Below are positions 23,414 through 34,939 of a stretch of DNA of 64,000 nt, piece after piece. How positions within the stretch are numbered: position 1 is the first letter of the stretch; each line of letters starts with the position of its first letter. The notes below the pieces were generated by a model. That model made no database searches and was not told the origin of the DNA. It saw nothing but the letters and a program-made list of their open reading frames with translations. The translations under genes were made by a program, and so were the position numbers. The DNA lies in assembly GCA_024036415.1 (NCBI GenBank), contig JAMWET010001661.1, positions 1,426,001 through 1,490,000 on the forward strand. Direction: 5' to 3'. The DNA is from Prochilodus magdalenae. Taxonomy: Eukaryota > Chordata > Actinopteri > Characiformes > Prochilodontidae.

Positions 23414-23959
23414 GCCACTTTTTTACAAGCACGTACCTTGTGCTTCCACTAACTGGCCACTTTATTAGAAACACCCACCTTCTACTACCACTAAATTGCT
23501 ACTTTATTAGAAGCCCCACCTCATACTCAGTGCACACTGATTACAGTATTACAAACACCAACATGATGCTTCTACTAGCTGGCCACTTTATTGGAAACGC
23601 CAACTTTCTTTTTTTACTAACTGACCACTTAATTTTAAACACCTAGCTTGCATGTCTACTCACGGGCCACTTTATTAGAAACACCAACCTGGAGTTTCCA
23701 CCAGCTGGCCACTTTATTAGAAACAACCACCCTCCTATTCCACTAACTGGTCACTTTATTAGAAACAACTACCTTCTACTTCTAATAACTGGGCACTTTA
23801 TTAGAAGCATCTACCTCATACTTCCATACACTGACTACTATAATAGAAACACCCATATGATGCTTCTTCTAACTGGCCATTTTACTGGAAACACATACCT
23901 TGCATGTATACACACTGGCCACTTTTTTAGAAAAATGTACCACTTTATTAAAATCACCG
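23414..23959. repeat. 42-bp minisatellite resembling a transposon end, 13 copies
   Basis: Thirteen units of 42 bp, each beginning gccactttattagaaacacc or a variant. The first half resembles the Tc1-type terminus seen at 40987 (gagcacttaaatgcacctg) and the common fish form that ends in a ctttattaggaacacc-like sequence. Units 2-4 resemble units 9-11, implying a duplicated block of seven units (about 294 bp). Confidence 0.9.
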
Positions 23960-24559
23960 TGTGCTATGTACTACTCATGTAATACTATTATAAAACTGCA
24001 TGTGTAGTATGATTGTACAGTGTTGGTACAGGATCATTTGTTTTCCTACATAGAGAAACATTTAGACCCAGGTCTCAACTGCAGGCTAATAGCTAACAAC
24101 AAAATGACCACATGTCCCTCAGGGGTACTGTGTAGTCTTCAGGGTCTATTAGGCACGTCCACCATTCTTTGCCATCTTAACGGTCTTAATTCTTTATTGA
24201 TTATGGGTGCGCTGCAGTCTGGCTCCAGGGAATAGCCGTCTGGAGGGAGGCTCAAATCATCCTGACTGAGAGATGAGACGATGCTGATTAGCTGCCGCTT
24301 TAGCCTCTAATGAACTCACAGGAGCCATAAAAATGGGTCAGCAACAAATCTGACCTTCTAAAATGATTTGAGGTTACTGGTTGGACACTATCGGCTGGCT
24401 ATCCAATTAGAATCCTTCTAATTGCTATTAAGTCTTGTGCAATTAATAATTTAGAGGCTGCTTATTGTGATGTAGCTGTTAGGTTCTGTGTGTCAGTACA
24501 ATATTGGTGTTTGTCTATAATTTTTTTTTTTTATTATGAGCTGTCATGTGACTTTGGAT
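23960..24559. other. Single-copy sequence, candidate conserved element at 24235-24480
   Basis: 24235-24480 is repeat-free and carries clustered homeodomain-like sites: ccaattag near 24403, ctaattgc near 24419, and gcaattaataattt near 24440. That is a common look of conserved non-coding elements, but conservation cannot be shown from one sequence. Confidence 0.35.
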
Positions 24560-24715
24560 GAACAATGATTTATCAGCTGTCCTTAAAAGAGAATTCCTCA
24601 TATTCTTCAAAAGTTGTGCAGAATTGAGTGGTTAGGATGTAACTTGTTCAGAGTGGTGTGGTGTGAATCACCAATGAACCTACATCTGTCTTTTGAGTGT
24701 TTACATTAAAAACTG
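24560..24715 (+). mobile_element. MITE family M3, copy 3 (internally deleted)
   Basis: The left block (gatttatca, then ttgtgcagaattgagtg, then ttcagagtggtgtggtgtga) joins directly to the right end motif aatgaacctacatctg. The middle of the element is missing. Confidence 0.65.
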
Positions 24716-25441
24716 ATGATTGTAAAATGTGTAAAAACTGAATACCATATCTCATCCTGTTTTCTTGGCTATAGATGGGATGAGCTAATGAGCTAAACTT
24801 TTTTACTCTCAAATATTTTCAGGGTCTTGTCTAGACCCTCTGAGGTGATACCCAGTCACTGTTTTAACTTCAGCTAATTCTGTCCGAAGCACTGCGGAGC
24901 TCCAAAACACAGGATAATTTATTTAGAGCTGCAAATGAAACTTTACCTAAAGTAAGAAGAACAGGGGAACCATGAAGATATAACAAAAGGTACTTTTCCC
25001 AACAGACACTTTCATCCATTCTTATTCTGAACACTGAGAAGAAAGACTGGGGCAAATTCACACAATTTAAAGGCATGTGGAACCTATTATTTATTTACCC
25101 CCCAAAACATTTAACAGTGCAGCCTCAAACCCAAAAATATTCTATAATTAGTAATCATAGTATAGTTCAGGCTGTCCTCTGCTGTATCTGCTGTGCCTTT
25201 TATACCAGCAACAGCTCAATGTACTTTATAGACAGCAGCCACAAGTGTAGTTTCTTTTCATCAACATCAATATAATTAAATATGCTATTAAATGCCCTTA
25301 AATATGCAAAATAAATAAATACATCTTATAATTATTACTTGTGTGATGTACATTTCATTATAAAGTAAGATAAAGAGTTTTATTCACAAAATCAGTAACA
25401 TTTTAGGGTCTTTGCTGACCTGCAATGCTGACCTACCTTTT

Positions 25442-25444
<3 letters not shown>
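24716..25444. other. Single-copy AT-rich sequence
   Basis: No gene or repeat is recognised. Confidence 0.4.

Positions 25445-25528
<84 letters not shown>
25445..25528. repeat. (AT)n microsatellite, 84 bp
   Basis: About 42 perfect AT units, self-complementary and capable of cruciform extrusion. It produces a Tyr-Ile false reading frame. Confidence 0.97.
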
Positions 25529-25532
<4 letters not shown>

Positions 25533-26754
25533 TCCTGTTTGGGTGTAACTGGGTCCTTGAGTACTACAACTTTATTCCACCCCATGTACCACATGTGATG
25601 AAAATGACAATAAAGTCTCCTTGAATCCTTAAATGTAAAGGTGACCTGATGAACCCAAAGGGAACCAAGACCAAGAGGAACAAGACACTCTATTAACAGC
25701 ACCACGCACGCTCTAACAGCACCACACCTGATGCCATCCGTGGGCTAGTGGGGTATACATCCCCACAGAACTCTGATGTGTAGCAGTGGTTCTGTGTTTT
25801 CTGGAGTGGTTTGAGTTTTATCCAGTGCCTTTGGGATGATTTGAGTGATTCAGAACTGCTCAACCAACATTAGATCCTTAATCACATACTCACAGCAATG
25901 TTGCTGTGTTACTCTTTTTAGAACAGTAGATGTTGTCACAGCACCAAAGGGGAGATAACCCCTCATTAACACCTGAGTTCCTAACGAGAGTTCTTAACAG
26001 AGCAGAGTTCCCAGCGCTTTTTTCACTAGGGGTGCAATGCTAGAGTGGATTGTAAGGCCCCTGGTTTTTAGTTCGACTTTATCATAAAGGGATCCAATCA
26101 TGTCGCAACTCTGTGGTTATTTAATCTGTGTTGGTTATGTAATGGCCTGCCACTCTGCATACATATGTGCCACAGCCGTCTGCAGGAACCAAGCCTGTTG
26201 CATGGAAACACACACATTTCACGCCTGTTTCAACTGATCATGAAATGCACAGCGAGCTCCGACTCACTGAACTGTGTGTGGAGTGTTCTCACATACAAAC
26301 ATAACATGCATCAGCATGTGTTTACCAGGATATATATGAAGACTAGCCTAGTCATTTATTTTCTTTGCAAGTCAAAATAGCCATTAAGCTTGAGTTATTA
26401 AAAAAAATTTCTGAAAGGATTTGACATGAGATAATCCACCTGCACATAAAAGGAGAATGTCAAATGAAAACATGTGATTCTGTTAAAAGCAAGAGAAAAT
26501 AGGGACCTCTCTTCCCCTTTAATAAAGCAAGGCCAGTGTCAATGGCAGTAGCAATCCAATACCTCTTCTTTCTTTCTTCTATTCACTTCATTTTTTTTAA
26601 AATATGAAGCTACTGATTGAATTAAAAAAAAAAAGATGGCTGGAGGTTTTAAGAGGAACTTCAAAGCTCACAACTGCAAGTATGTTATAATCACAATACG
26701 AGAAATTCTTCTTACTTTTTTGGTGTAGCTACTTTTAGCTACAGATCAGCAATC
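25529..26754. other. Single-copy sequence
   Basis: No transposon motif or tandem repeat is recognised. Confidence 0.4.
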
Positions 26755-27455
26755 TAATGCAATGTTCACATCAACCAGCGTTTAAAAGTCTCTAGTAACT
26801 CAGAATGGAGCATTAAGCAGAAATTTTGTAGTCCTGGCTGATTAGCGAAAAATGGCCAGACTGGCTCTGGCTGACAGAAAGGCTAACAAACCCGACCCTG
26901 AACTGCAGAAGACCACATAAGCCAAGTGCAGAAACGTCAGGCTGCAGTGGACACAGGCAAACTAAACCTGGAGAGTATGGTCATGATTTGGTACAAACAG
27001 CATGGATATATGGACCCAGCCTTCCCTGTGTCAGCGGTGCAGGCTGGTGGAGATGGTGTAATGGTGTGGGAAATCTTAAACACTGATCAATCATTGCATA
27101 AATGACCACAGGCTGTTCATGACAATGTTCATCCCTTCATGGCCACAGGTTACCGTTTAAATGCTTTGTCAAGCATGATGATGTACCATGTCACAAAACG
27201 ATGCCTCAAATAGCTGTATAAACATGACAGTGAGTTCAGTGTTCTTTAGCAGTCTTCCCAACCATCGCTTCTGAAGTAAAACACCTTTGGGATGTTGCCG
27301 AATGAGAGATTGTTGTCATGGCAGATTTATATGATGCAATCAAGACAAGAAATTCAAAAGAATGTTTCTAACATCTTGTGAAATTCGTGCTAGGAAGTCT
27401 TTGAGGCTGTTTGGAGAGTAAAGGGCTTCAGCCAGTATTAGTATAGTGTAAAGCA
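26755..27455 (+). pseudogene. Tc1-like transposon relic (family A)
   Basis: It starts with the leader-like gttcacatcaaccag, passes through aatggccagactggctctgg, and has FVKHDDVPCHK-type coding (caagcatgatgatgtaccat) for the second aspartate region. A degenerate SEVKHLWDV block follows, where NPIEHLWDV is expected, so the catalytic glutamate is changed to lysine. The end near 27370 (gaatgtttctaacatcttgt) matches the fragment at 1325-1603. Stops and internal deletions show that it is dead. A polypyrimidine tract follows 30 bp later. Confidence 0.85.
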
Positions 27456-27488
27456 AGTGCTCAGCAGGAGTGAATACTTTCACACAGT

Positions 27489-27905
27489 ACTGTATTTATC
27501 TCCCCCCTTCTCACATTCTCTCTCTCCTCTCTCTTTCTCCTCCCTCCTTTCTTTTATATCTCTCACTTTCTTATTCTACACCCACTTTCTCTCTCACCCC
27601 CCCTCGTCTTCTCTTTTCTTTAATCTCCATCTTTCTCTCCATCTCTCCATCTACGTTCCTCTCCCTCATTCTCTTTCCTACCCTCTATCTCCCTTTCAGT
27701 CTCTCATTCTCTCTTCTTCCCTCAATCTTGTTCTCTCTTTCATCCATTCTCTCTGTCTCCTCACCTCTATCTCTCTAGCTCTCTCCCTTTTCTCTCCCTC
27801 TTTCTCTCTCCCTCCCTTCCCCCCTCTCTCTCTCTCCATCCTTTCCTCTTTCGCTATCCCTCTCTTCCTCTCTCTCTATCCCTCCCTCCCTCTTTCTCAC
27901 ACATA
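27489..27905. repeat. Polypyrimidine tract (CT-rich)
   Basis: About 415 bp of almost pure C and T on the plus strand, without a fixed period. It is the source of long Ser/Leu/Pro-rich false frames. Triplex potential is as for the GA-rich tract at 4885-5490. Confidence 0.95.
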
Positions 27906-28639
27906 CCCTCCCTTACCAGTGGGTCACAGAGGCAGAAACAGTCTGAAAATTTCATTAAGCATTTATTGATGAGCTCACAGTCATGTGGAACTGTGTTTAC
28001 GCAGTGACGGAGGTTTCAGTCTGTGGCTCTGACGCTGTGCTAAGTGGGATAAATGATGGCCAGAGCGGCCAGCGTGGTCCAGGGTTGGAGTCAGGGACCA
28101 AGTTTGTGGTCAGGAAAGTAAAGACCATTGGAAGTGAAGGACACCCAGATTCTGAAAGACTGAACAGTACAATCACAAGGTCACATTGAATAGTAACATT
28201 GTAGACAGCTGAACGCGTGGCAGGGGGCTTCCACATCCTACATTTACCCCCCAATGCATTTAATTCTACACCCATTGTCAAAATAATGTGCACCCAGATA
28301 GAACATGCAGTTATGTCTTAGGTGGATATGTAAATGATTATGAGTATGGTCTGGCTACGTGAGGGCATGCACACATGGAAAACAGGCTGTGGATGGCCCA
28401 GGCACACTACCAGGAGAGAGGATTGCTTGATCCACCAACAAGCACAAGCAGGTCAGTGGGGATCCGGTGATGGTTGGGTTTGAGTATGAAAGCCTCATGA
28501 TGAGTGATTCAATTCTGCCTATGCTGTGGAGTGACACACTCTCCCAGCTGCTGGTGTGATGATCTGAGCCACCACACATGAGAAGTTGGTCACCCCCAGA
28601 ATGGATACAGCTCACATGTGCAGGACATCCTTCGGCCAC
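27906..28639. other. Unassigned sequence
   Basis: Open frames of 94-98 codons occur on the minus strand without recognisable domains. 28340-28639 borders a Tc1 family D relic and could be part of it, but I cannot match it. Confidence 0.35.
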
Positions 28640-29100
28640 CTGTGTGCATGCAGGACTACATGCACACAGATTACGACGACTGCCCCTAACACCACATCAA
28701 CATCGCAGCAACGATGACGGCAATGGTGTCATGCCAGATTGTCATTTAGTGACTCAGAATGGCAGCCGGTCATCTTTAGTAACAAGTCCCACTGTCTTAG
28801 TGGAGACGGCCAACAAATCTGTGTGGGGAGGCACCATGGTCAGTGTGAAGATAATGGATTGTAGTCATGAAGGTCCTGTGTCCCTCCACCTTCATCCCAC
28901 TGCAAAATCTGCAGGAACTGCATGGAAATTTTCAAGCTGCATGGGATGGATTCTCACAGGACACAATTAGGAACCTCTACAACTCCATGCCGAGACATCT
29001 GGAATGTTGTGTTAGCAAACATTGCGGACCGACACCAAACAGAGAGACACTACATCTGTATGTGCAGCCCAATAAATACTGCCCATATCAGTCTAAATTA
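28640..29100 (+). pseudogene. Tc1-like transposase relic (family D)
   Basis: It opens with gcaggactacatgcacacag, as at 13330 and in the reverse of about 45350. The first-aspartate region (gtcatctttagtaacaagtc) has lost its D codon (GAC/GAT to AAC). The C-terminal part reads LQNLQELHGNFQAAWDGF and then RNLYNSMPRH, typical of a Tc1 C-terminus. About 150 bp of the core between the first and third catalytic residues is missing, so the copy is inactive. Confidence 0.8.
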
Positions 29101-29860
29101 TTTATCGTTTATTCTTTTTGGTAACCTTTATCTTCCTTCCCAATAGCATTGCAGTCTGATACTTCTTTCTGGGAGCTACTATTCTTTTGATGATGACTGT
29201 ATTTACAGTCAATACATCTTTTTTGTCTTTTCTAAACTAGAAGACTTAAAGTTCATCCAAATATTTGTTAAGACATTTTTTGTCTAGATTTTTTCATTTA
29301 TTTTAGGTGTATGTTCTCTTAGATATACTGATTAACTTTTAAAAATATAGGAACTACTGCAAACTACTGCAAAACTGAAGAATGCTTTTCTAAAATATGC
29401 TTTTAAAAATCTATGCAAAAGTTGATGAGAGTTGCATATCCTTTGTTACACGTTTTTATTTTAAGAAATACACTGGAAATACATTGAAATGTCTTAATAT
29501 GTACACTCAACCACAACGACGGACCAGCAGCAATAATAATGGTGCACTATGTCAACACTTGGGATATATCATCCCAAAGAAACGGACTGTCAGTGTGCAC
29601 GGATGATGTTCATCTTTGAATGAGCTATGGTCTTTTGGACACTGGGAAACAAATGGCTGTGGCATCACTCGTAATGCCCTGATGATAGGGCCTGATGATA
29701 TGTGTGTCTTTCTTTATCTCACTACTTCTCCTCCCTCTTTTTTCTTTCTTTCTCTCCACTTTGTCCAGTCACCCACCTCACATGCACTAGTTTCATTACC
29801 CACAGTGCCCTGTATGACACCATGACGGTTCCTCAAACACCTTGTTAGAAGCAGGAAGTA
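29101..29860. other. Single-copy AT-rich sequence
   Basis: No feature is recognised. Confidence 0.4.
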
Positions 29861-29910
29861 AAAGAAAGAAAGAAAAAAAGAAAGAAAGAAAGAAAAAACA
29901 GAAAGAAAAC
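29861..29910. repeat. (GAAA)n microsatellite
   Basis: Imperfect GAAA units over about 50 bp. Confidence 0.9.
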
Positions 29911-30104
29911 AATTACTTTCTTTCTGAAGGTGACACACACACACTCATGCGTTTCAATACATTGCCATAAATTAGAATATTAATAATTCACTGAGTGCGG
30001 AGAGAATCACTAACGAGTGGCTTCAGTAGGTCCTCTGATCAGCTACGCAAACATCCGTCAATTCTCACTAACACGCTGGCTCTATCGAATGATTAAGATA
30101 TTAC

Positions 30105-30540
30105 AAATAAAGAAAGAAAGAAAAAAGAAAGTAAAATGAAAAAAGAAAGAAAGATTTTTTTCTCCTATTTATGTCTCTCTGTTTCTGTCTGTCTGTCACT
30201 CTCTCTATATACTTCTCTCTCCTTCTTTCTCTTTTTCTGTGTCTTCACTCTCTTTCACCTTGTCTCTTTCTCCCTAACTACAACTCCCTCGCTTTCTCGC
30301 TTTTCCTGTCCCTCCATCTGCCAATCTGCCTTTCTCTATCTTTATCTACATCTTTCTTTCTGTCTACATTTTTCTTTCTATCTGCCTTTCACTCTCTCTA
30401 TCTATATCTCTTTTTTTCTACCTCACTCAGTTTCTCTAACAATATCTCTCTCTGCATTTTTCAATGCCACAGCTCTTTATCTATATCTCTCTATATTTAC
30501 ATATTTATCTATCTACATACCTTTCTTTCTACTTATAATC
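30105..30540. repeat. GAAA run followed by CT-rich tract
   Basis: A short purine run (30105-30154) turns abruptly into about 385 bp of pyrimidine-rich sequence with CTAT, CTGT and CTTT patches. The purine-to-pyrimidine switch means the two halves could pair with each other in part. Confidence 0.9.
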
Positions 30541-31009
30541 TTGGATAATATTTTGCCTGCTGCTAAAGCTCCATAGCCCTGCTGTTGGTTTTGTCACAGA
30601 AAGTGGTAAAGTCAGGTCAGAACATCCATAAGCACAGAGGAATGTGGCAGTAATTGCACAGTGTGATCCAATAATCAGTGTATTGATTGTTAAACAGTAA
30701 ACGCTGGTCTCTAGGCCGGGGGCTGAGGTCAGCTGAAGAACAATCATTTAACCTCACTTATCCACTGCACTTTATTGATGAAGCTCTAAAATGAACAAGT
30801 GGTGGATTTGTTGATGGATTCCGCTCTGTGATTGATTACCAACACTGAACAATCACAGAGCCATCAGTCAGATGTACACGCCCTCATCTGCAGCAATGTG
30901 AGGCTCAAACTGACACCAGCACTTTTCCACAAGGTTAACTAAAGCACTTAATGGCATTAGCACAAACATGCACTGCCTTTATCTTCACACTTGAGTAGAA
31001 GATACATCA
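30541..31009. other. Single-copy sequence
   Basis: Repeat-free. 30560-30960 is a weak candidate for conserved non-coding DNA. Confidence 0.35.
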
Positions 31010-31130
31010 CATGACATGATACATGATATAGTTTATATCACGACACCTACATTTAAAACAACTTATTCAATCAACCTACTGACAAACTGTACAATGTGAC
31101 TCAATTTATATCACAATCTCTTAGAGGTTT
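31010..31130. repeat. Second dimer of the ~75-bp dispersed unit
   Basis: The block tagtttatatcac at about 31029 and tcaatttatatcacaatc at about 31100 are about 71 bp apart and match the dimer at 4005-4135. Confidence 0.5.
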
Positions 31131-31580
31131 CAGGAACACCTTATTTTGGGTGGACCTCTGTAGATGATTAATAAACTCCAGAGTATTAATAAAGCAGTAA
31201 CTTCTAAAGTACAGAAGCTTCTAAATACCTGGAGTAAAGTTAAAAACCTAAAGCAAAAACGTTAAGCAAAACCTAACCTTAATCAAAACCCAATCCTAAC
31301 CTCAACCTACAACTTAATCCTGACCCTCACTGATGCCTTGATTTTAACTCTAAAAGCAACCTTAAACCAAAACCTGCAAAATCCAGCTAAACTCCGGTTA
31401 CAGGATGGTTTCATCAGCATGTCTATAACAGCTTGTTGAGGATGTTGAGAGGCTTTGTATTATACCTGCTACATGTTCAGTAATGTCTCAGGTCAACAGC
31501 TACAGATATGAACTTGGTCACTTTGATATGTTGTTATAACATCTTTCATTTAAAGGACCCTTCCACATAAAGTGTCACTG
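31131..31580. mobile_element. hAT-like MITE with imperfect terminal inverted repeats
   Basis: The left end aggaacaccttattttgggt and the reverse complement of the right end agtgacactttatgtggaag match at 16 of the first 25 positions. The flanks gaggtttc and gaggttgc agree at 7 of 8 positions, which fits the 8-bp target duplication of hAT elements. The interior is non-coding and holds diverged cctaacc-like words (31270-31330). The superfamily is inferred. Confidence 0.6.
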
Positions 31581-32149
31581 AGGTTGCTGCCAGTGGTGCA
31601 GGCTACAATATGTTAGATAGCAATACATGAGCAGCTGAGCAGCCAGTGAACCATCAGCTCCACTGATTAACAAGATGTCTGATTGAGAACACATTTGTGG
31701 GTGGAGCACAGATAGTTCAATTAAGTAAGTAAACAACATCTGTTAAGGTTTAGCTTATGGTAGAGCAGCTCTGTGCTGATGCTTTTGTGTATGTTTATCT
31801 TCAACAGTCAGCTTCATCTTCATCACAGTGTCTTTCTCAGTATGTAGGGCAAGTTTAAAATAACAAATTGACAGCAAACAGTTGTCAAAGGCACACTTTA
31901 AGACACCACAACAAGGCCAATAAATGGTCGATGCCTTTGGCTTTATTCCACAATTCGTCAATATTAGCACAAATTCACTGACTGGCAAAAGAAGGTTGCC
32001 ATTTGGATTTAAATAAGTACATTCTTGTATGTGACTAATATGTGATTATTATGTTTCAGCCAGCAACAATTATTTTAAACCTGATGCAGTTAGTAGCATT
32101 CTTAAACCACTTTGTGGGAAGATATATATTGTGGTCATAGAAAAAAAAT
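31581..32149. other. Single-copy sequence
   Basis: No feature is recognised. Confidence 0.4.
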
Positions 32150-32365
32150 CATCTACAGCATTTAGCTGATGCTCTTATCCAGATCGACTTACAAGGATAA
32201 CCATATTACAGGTAGGCCAATGTAGTGTTAGGAGTCTTGCCCAAGGACTCTTATTGGTGTAGCACAGCATAGTGACCCAGAACGGGAATCGAACCCCAGT
32301 CTCCCACATAGGATGGTAGCTTCCTGGTGAGTAGTGGTGTTATCCGTTGTGCCACACCAACCAAA
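32150..32365 (-). mobile_element. tRNA-derived SINE, copy 2
   Basis: The minus strand has an A-box-like TGGCACAACGG and a consensus-like B box GGTTCGATTCC (32285-32295), the best B box of the copies here. The body and LINE-like tail are the same as in copy 1. It lies just upstream of Tc1 family E. Confidence 0.85.
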
Positions 32366-32399
32366 TGGTACTGTATCAGATCAAATTATTGTCCATCAT

Positions 32400-33290
32400 T
32401 AACCAAACAACTAAAGAGAAGCTGAAATGACTGGAATTGGGTTAAGACACCTTTTTAAGACACTGAAGGATAGTTGAGAGCCATTATTCATGGAAGTAAC
32501 ATAGTCACAAAAACATGAAATGTTAAAAACAGTATAACTCACAAATTATGTCTAATAACGGAATTAAAAGTGTTTCTATGTGGTGAGAACTCAAAGTACT
32601 AAGTCTAAACAGATGTGTGGACATAAGAAAACCACTTATTAGTTAACCGGAGCATAAAGATTGGACTCCAAAGCAATGGAAATAGGCCATGAGGTCTGAT
32701 GAGTCCAAAATGACCCGATTCCAGAGTGAGGGGCACTTTAAGGAAACTTCTATTAAGCAAACAAGGGAAGCGCATGGCACAATGCTCCCCACTGTACAAT
32801 TTGCCCACTGTACAAGCCTCTGGTGGCAGTTTTATGATCTGGGGGTGCTTCAGTTGGTCAGGCCAAAGTCAGCTGACCACCTGAATGTGCTGAATGACCA
32901 GGTTATCACAGCTATATATATTTTTTTCCTTCCTGCTAGCATGGGTGTATTCCAGGACAATGATGCAAACATTCATTAAGCTCTGATAGATTGTGGAAGA
33001 GTGCTTCAGGGAGCATGCAGAATCACCCTCATGCATGCATTGACCACCACAGAGTCCTGGCTTTAATCTCACTGAAAGTCCTTGAGATGTGCTCGAGAAG
33101 ACCATATGGAGCATTTAGGCTGTTCCGCCATTAATCAAAGATCTCAGCGAACTCAACTCTAGATAAAAAATACATGTTATGTAAAGTTGTAAAAGCTTTA
33201 CCACAGTGAATAGGAGCCTTAATCAAATGTAAAAGGGGTCCAATGAAGAAAGTGTGGCTTATTGTGTTTTCTTTAAGGTGTTTAATATTT
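32400..33290 (+). pseudogene. Tc1-like transposase pseudogene (family E), best preserved
   Basis: A 96-codon frame at 32689-32979 reads MRSDESKMTRFQSEG (first aspartate), then LNVLNDQVI, then FQDNDANIH (second aspartate), and ends in a stop. In the next stretch FNLTES marks the place of the catalytic glutamate (usual form LNPIE), followed by a DVLEK-like end. All three catalytic positions can still be seen, but stops and a deletion in the core break the frame. The N-terminal half (32400-32660) is only patchily recognisable. Confidence 0.85.
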
Positions 33291-34189
33291 TTGAGGTCCA
33301 CTTATTGTATTGGTGTGCTTTTATGTACCATAAACAGTTGTTGGGTTTTCTTAGTACACTTGCAATGAAACTTAGACTTTCTTCATTACTGTGCCTTAAT
33401 GGTCTGGTCTGATTGGCTATCCCTCATTCAGAAAAACTACCTTTAGTGGAGTAAAACCACTGTGAGCTGAATTGTTGGACACATTGTTGGAATGTGTCAG
33501 GTTTTTGTGACACTACAAAAAACAAATGCATTCAAAATAGCACAAAATAGAGCTTAGCTTCCGAATATAGCCTAGTGAATGTTGTGCTTTGAATTAAGGT
33601 TTACATGCCACATTAAACAGTCCAGACACGACATGTGACCTTCCTCTGGAATTCCATCTCTCTCATCTCTCTCTCTCTTTTTATTGTTCTTTGATTTTAA
33701 CAGCTGCCTCTGAAATACTGTGGCATTTATTCATCTATAAGTCACCCCCCCATCACTCCCCAAACACCGACCCACCCACCCATGCTGTTGATTGAAAAAG
33801 GCTGCCTGAAGAATTTGCAGTGAAAAGCACTGCCTGCACTTTCGATTCTGACCAGTTCATTGGACCATGGGCAGAAACCCATCAGCTATTGAAAGGCAAT
33901 CAAATAAGTGTAAATCTGCCTCTTTTGAATCGAGCCCAAAACACAAAACACAGGCCTCACCTTCATATGTCATTTTCCAACCTAGTGGGTTTGCTCATTC
34001 GCAGAGCAGCAGAGAAGAGGCCTGAGAAAATCACCACATTATTGATCCCTGATAGGAAATATCAGCCTTTCACACCAGTTCAAAGCAAGAGAAGATTCTA
34101 GATGCAACAGTCTGCACCTGAAACTGCCTTTTACATCCCAAACTGGTTCATTACACTCTGTGAGGAAATGTAGGAACGTCTAGCACCCT
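33291..34189. other. Single-copy sequence
   Basis: A short CT run lies near 33655-33680. A 93-codon plus-strand frame (33820-34101) has no domain that I recognise. Confidence 0.4.
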
Positions 34190-34690
34190 TAAGAAAAAGC
34201 CTTATATTGGCATGACAAACCCATTGGTACAATATCCTAGATGTTCATTAAGGTGTTGCTCGGCCACAGCTGTGGTCTCCCTAAGGACTGCAAAGATATT
34301 ACAAAGTCATTCCAATAAAATCCCAGGTGTTGGCTAAAGCCTTGCTATAGTATCCCAGATGGTTATTAAAATCCTGCTAGGCTATTGCTTCGTAATCCTA
34401 GAAGGCTGCTAAACTGTTGCTATGGTATCCCAGGTGGTTGCTAAGATCTTGTTAGGCCATTAATATGTAATCCCAGATGGTTGCTAAGGGATTGTTATTG
34501 TATTCTAGAGGGTTGCTAAAGTGTTGACAGGCCATTATGTAATCAAAGGTGGTTGTTAAGAAGTTTTACTGTGTAATCCTGCTTTAAATTGGCTTGTCCA
34601 TGTTGGCAAAGTTGTACATCTTAAATTGTCTTAAAGCCATTGCTGTAAAATCCCAGGTGGTTGCTACAGTGTTGGAAAAAAAAATATGCT
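34190..34690. repeat. Degenerate composite minisatellite, ~75-bp period
   Basis: Repeated words are ggtggttgctaa, gccattgctatgtaatccc and aggtgttgct. The gctaa word recurs at alternating spacings of about 32 and 40-43 bp, so the basic unit is a dimer of about 75 bp. Solo or partial units occur at 52478-52560 and, inverted, near 53470-53520 and possibly 63355. Confidence 0.75.
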
Positions 34691-34905
34691 TGATTGAATG
34701 CTGTACAAAAACCACAAGTGTACTATTCACCACTAATTTTATAGTTCCAGCCCAAAAACTGCAATTTGTGAAAATAGTACAAAAAAGACCAGTGGACTGG
34801 CAAATTAGTGAGCATGAATTAATGATCTACATTCACATGCTTTAAACTTGAAAGTTGTTCATAAAAAGCCTTTATTTGTGTTTTAGATATGGCAAGCCCT
34901 TGTTC

Positions 34906-34906
<1 letters not shown>

Positions 34907-34939
<33 letters not shown>
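34907..34939. repeat. (CAT)n microsatellite
   Basis: Eleven perfect trinucleotide units. Confidence 0.95.

Noticed and set aside
27457..27969. 170-codon Ser/Leu/Pro-rich frame
   Set aside because: It is polypyrimidine-tract translation.
30136..30576. 146-codon frame rich in Ser, Leu, Phe
   Set aside because: It is CT-rich low complexity; the hydrophobic look is compositional.
31240..31380. Interstitial telomeric repeat
   Set aside because: Words such as cctaacc are scattered and diverged, with no run of TTAGGG units; they sit inside a MITE.
33820..34101. 93-codon plus-strand frame
   Set aside because: No recognisable motif; the length is within chance for this window.
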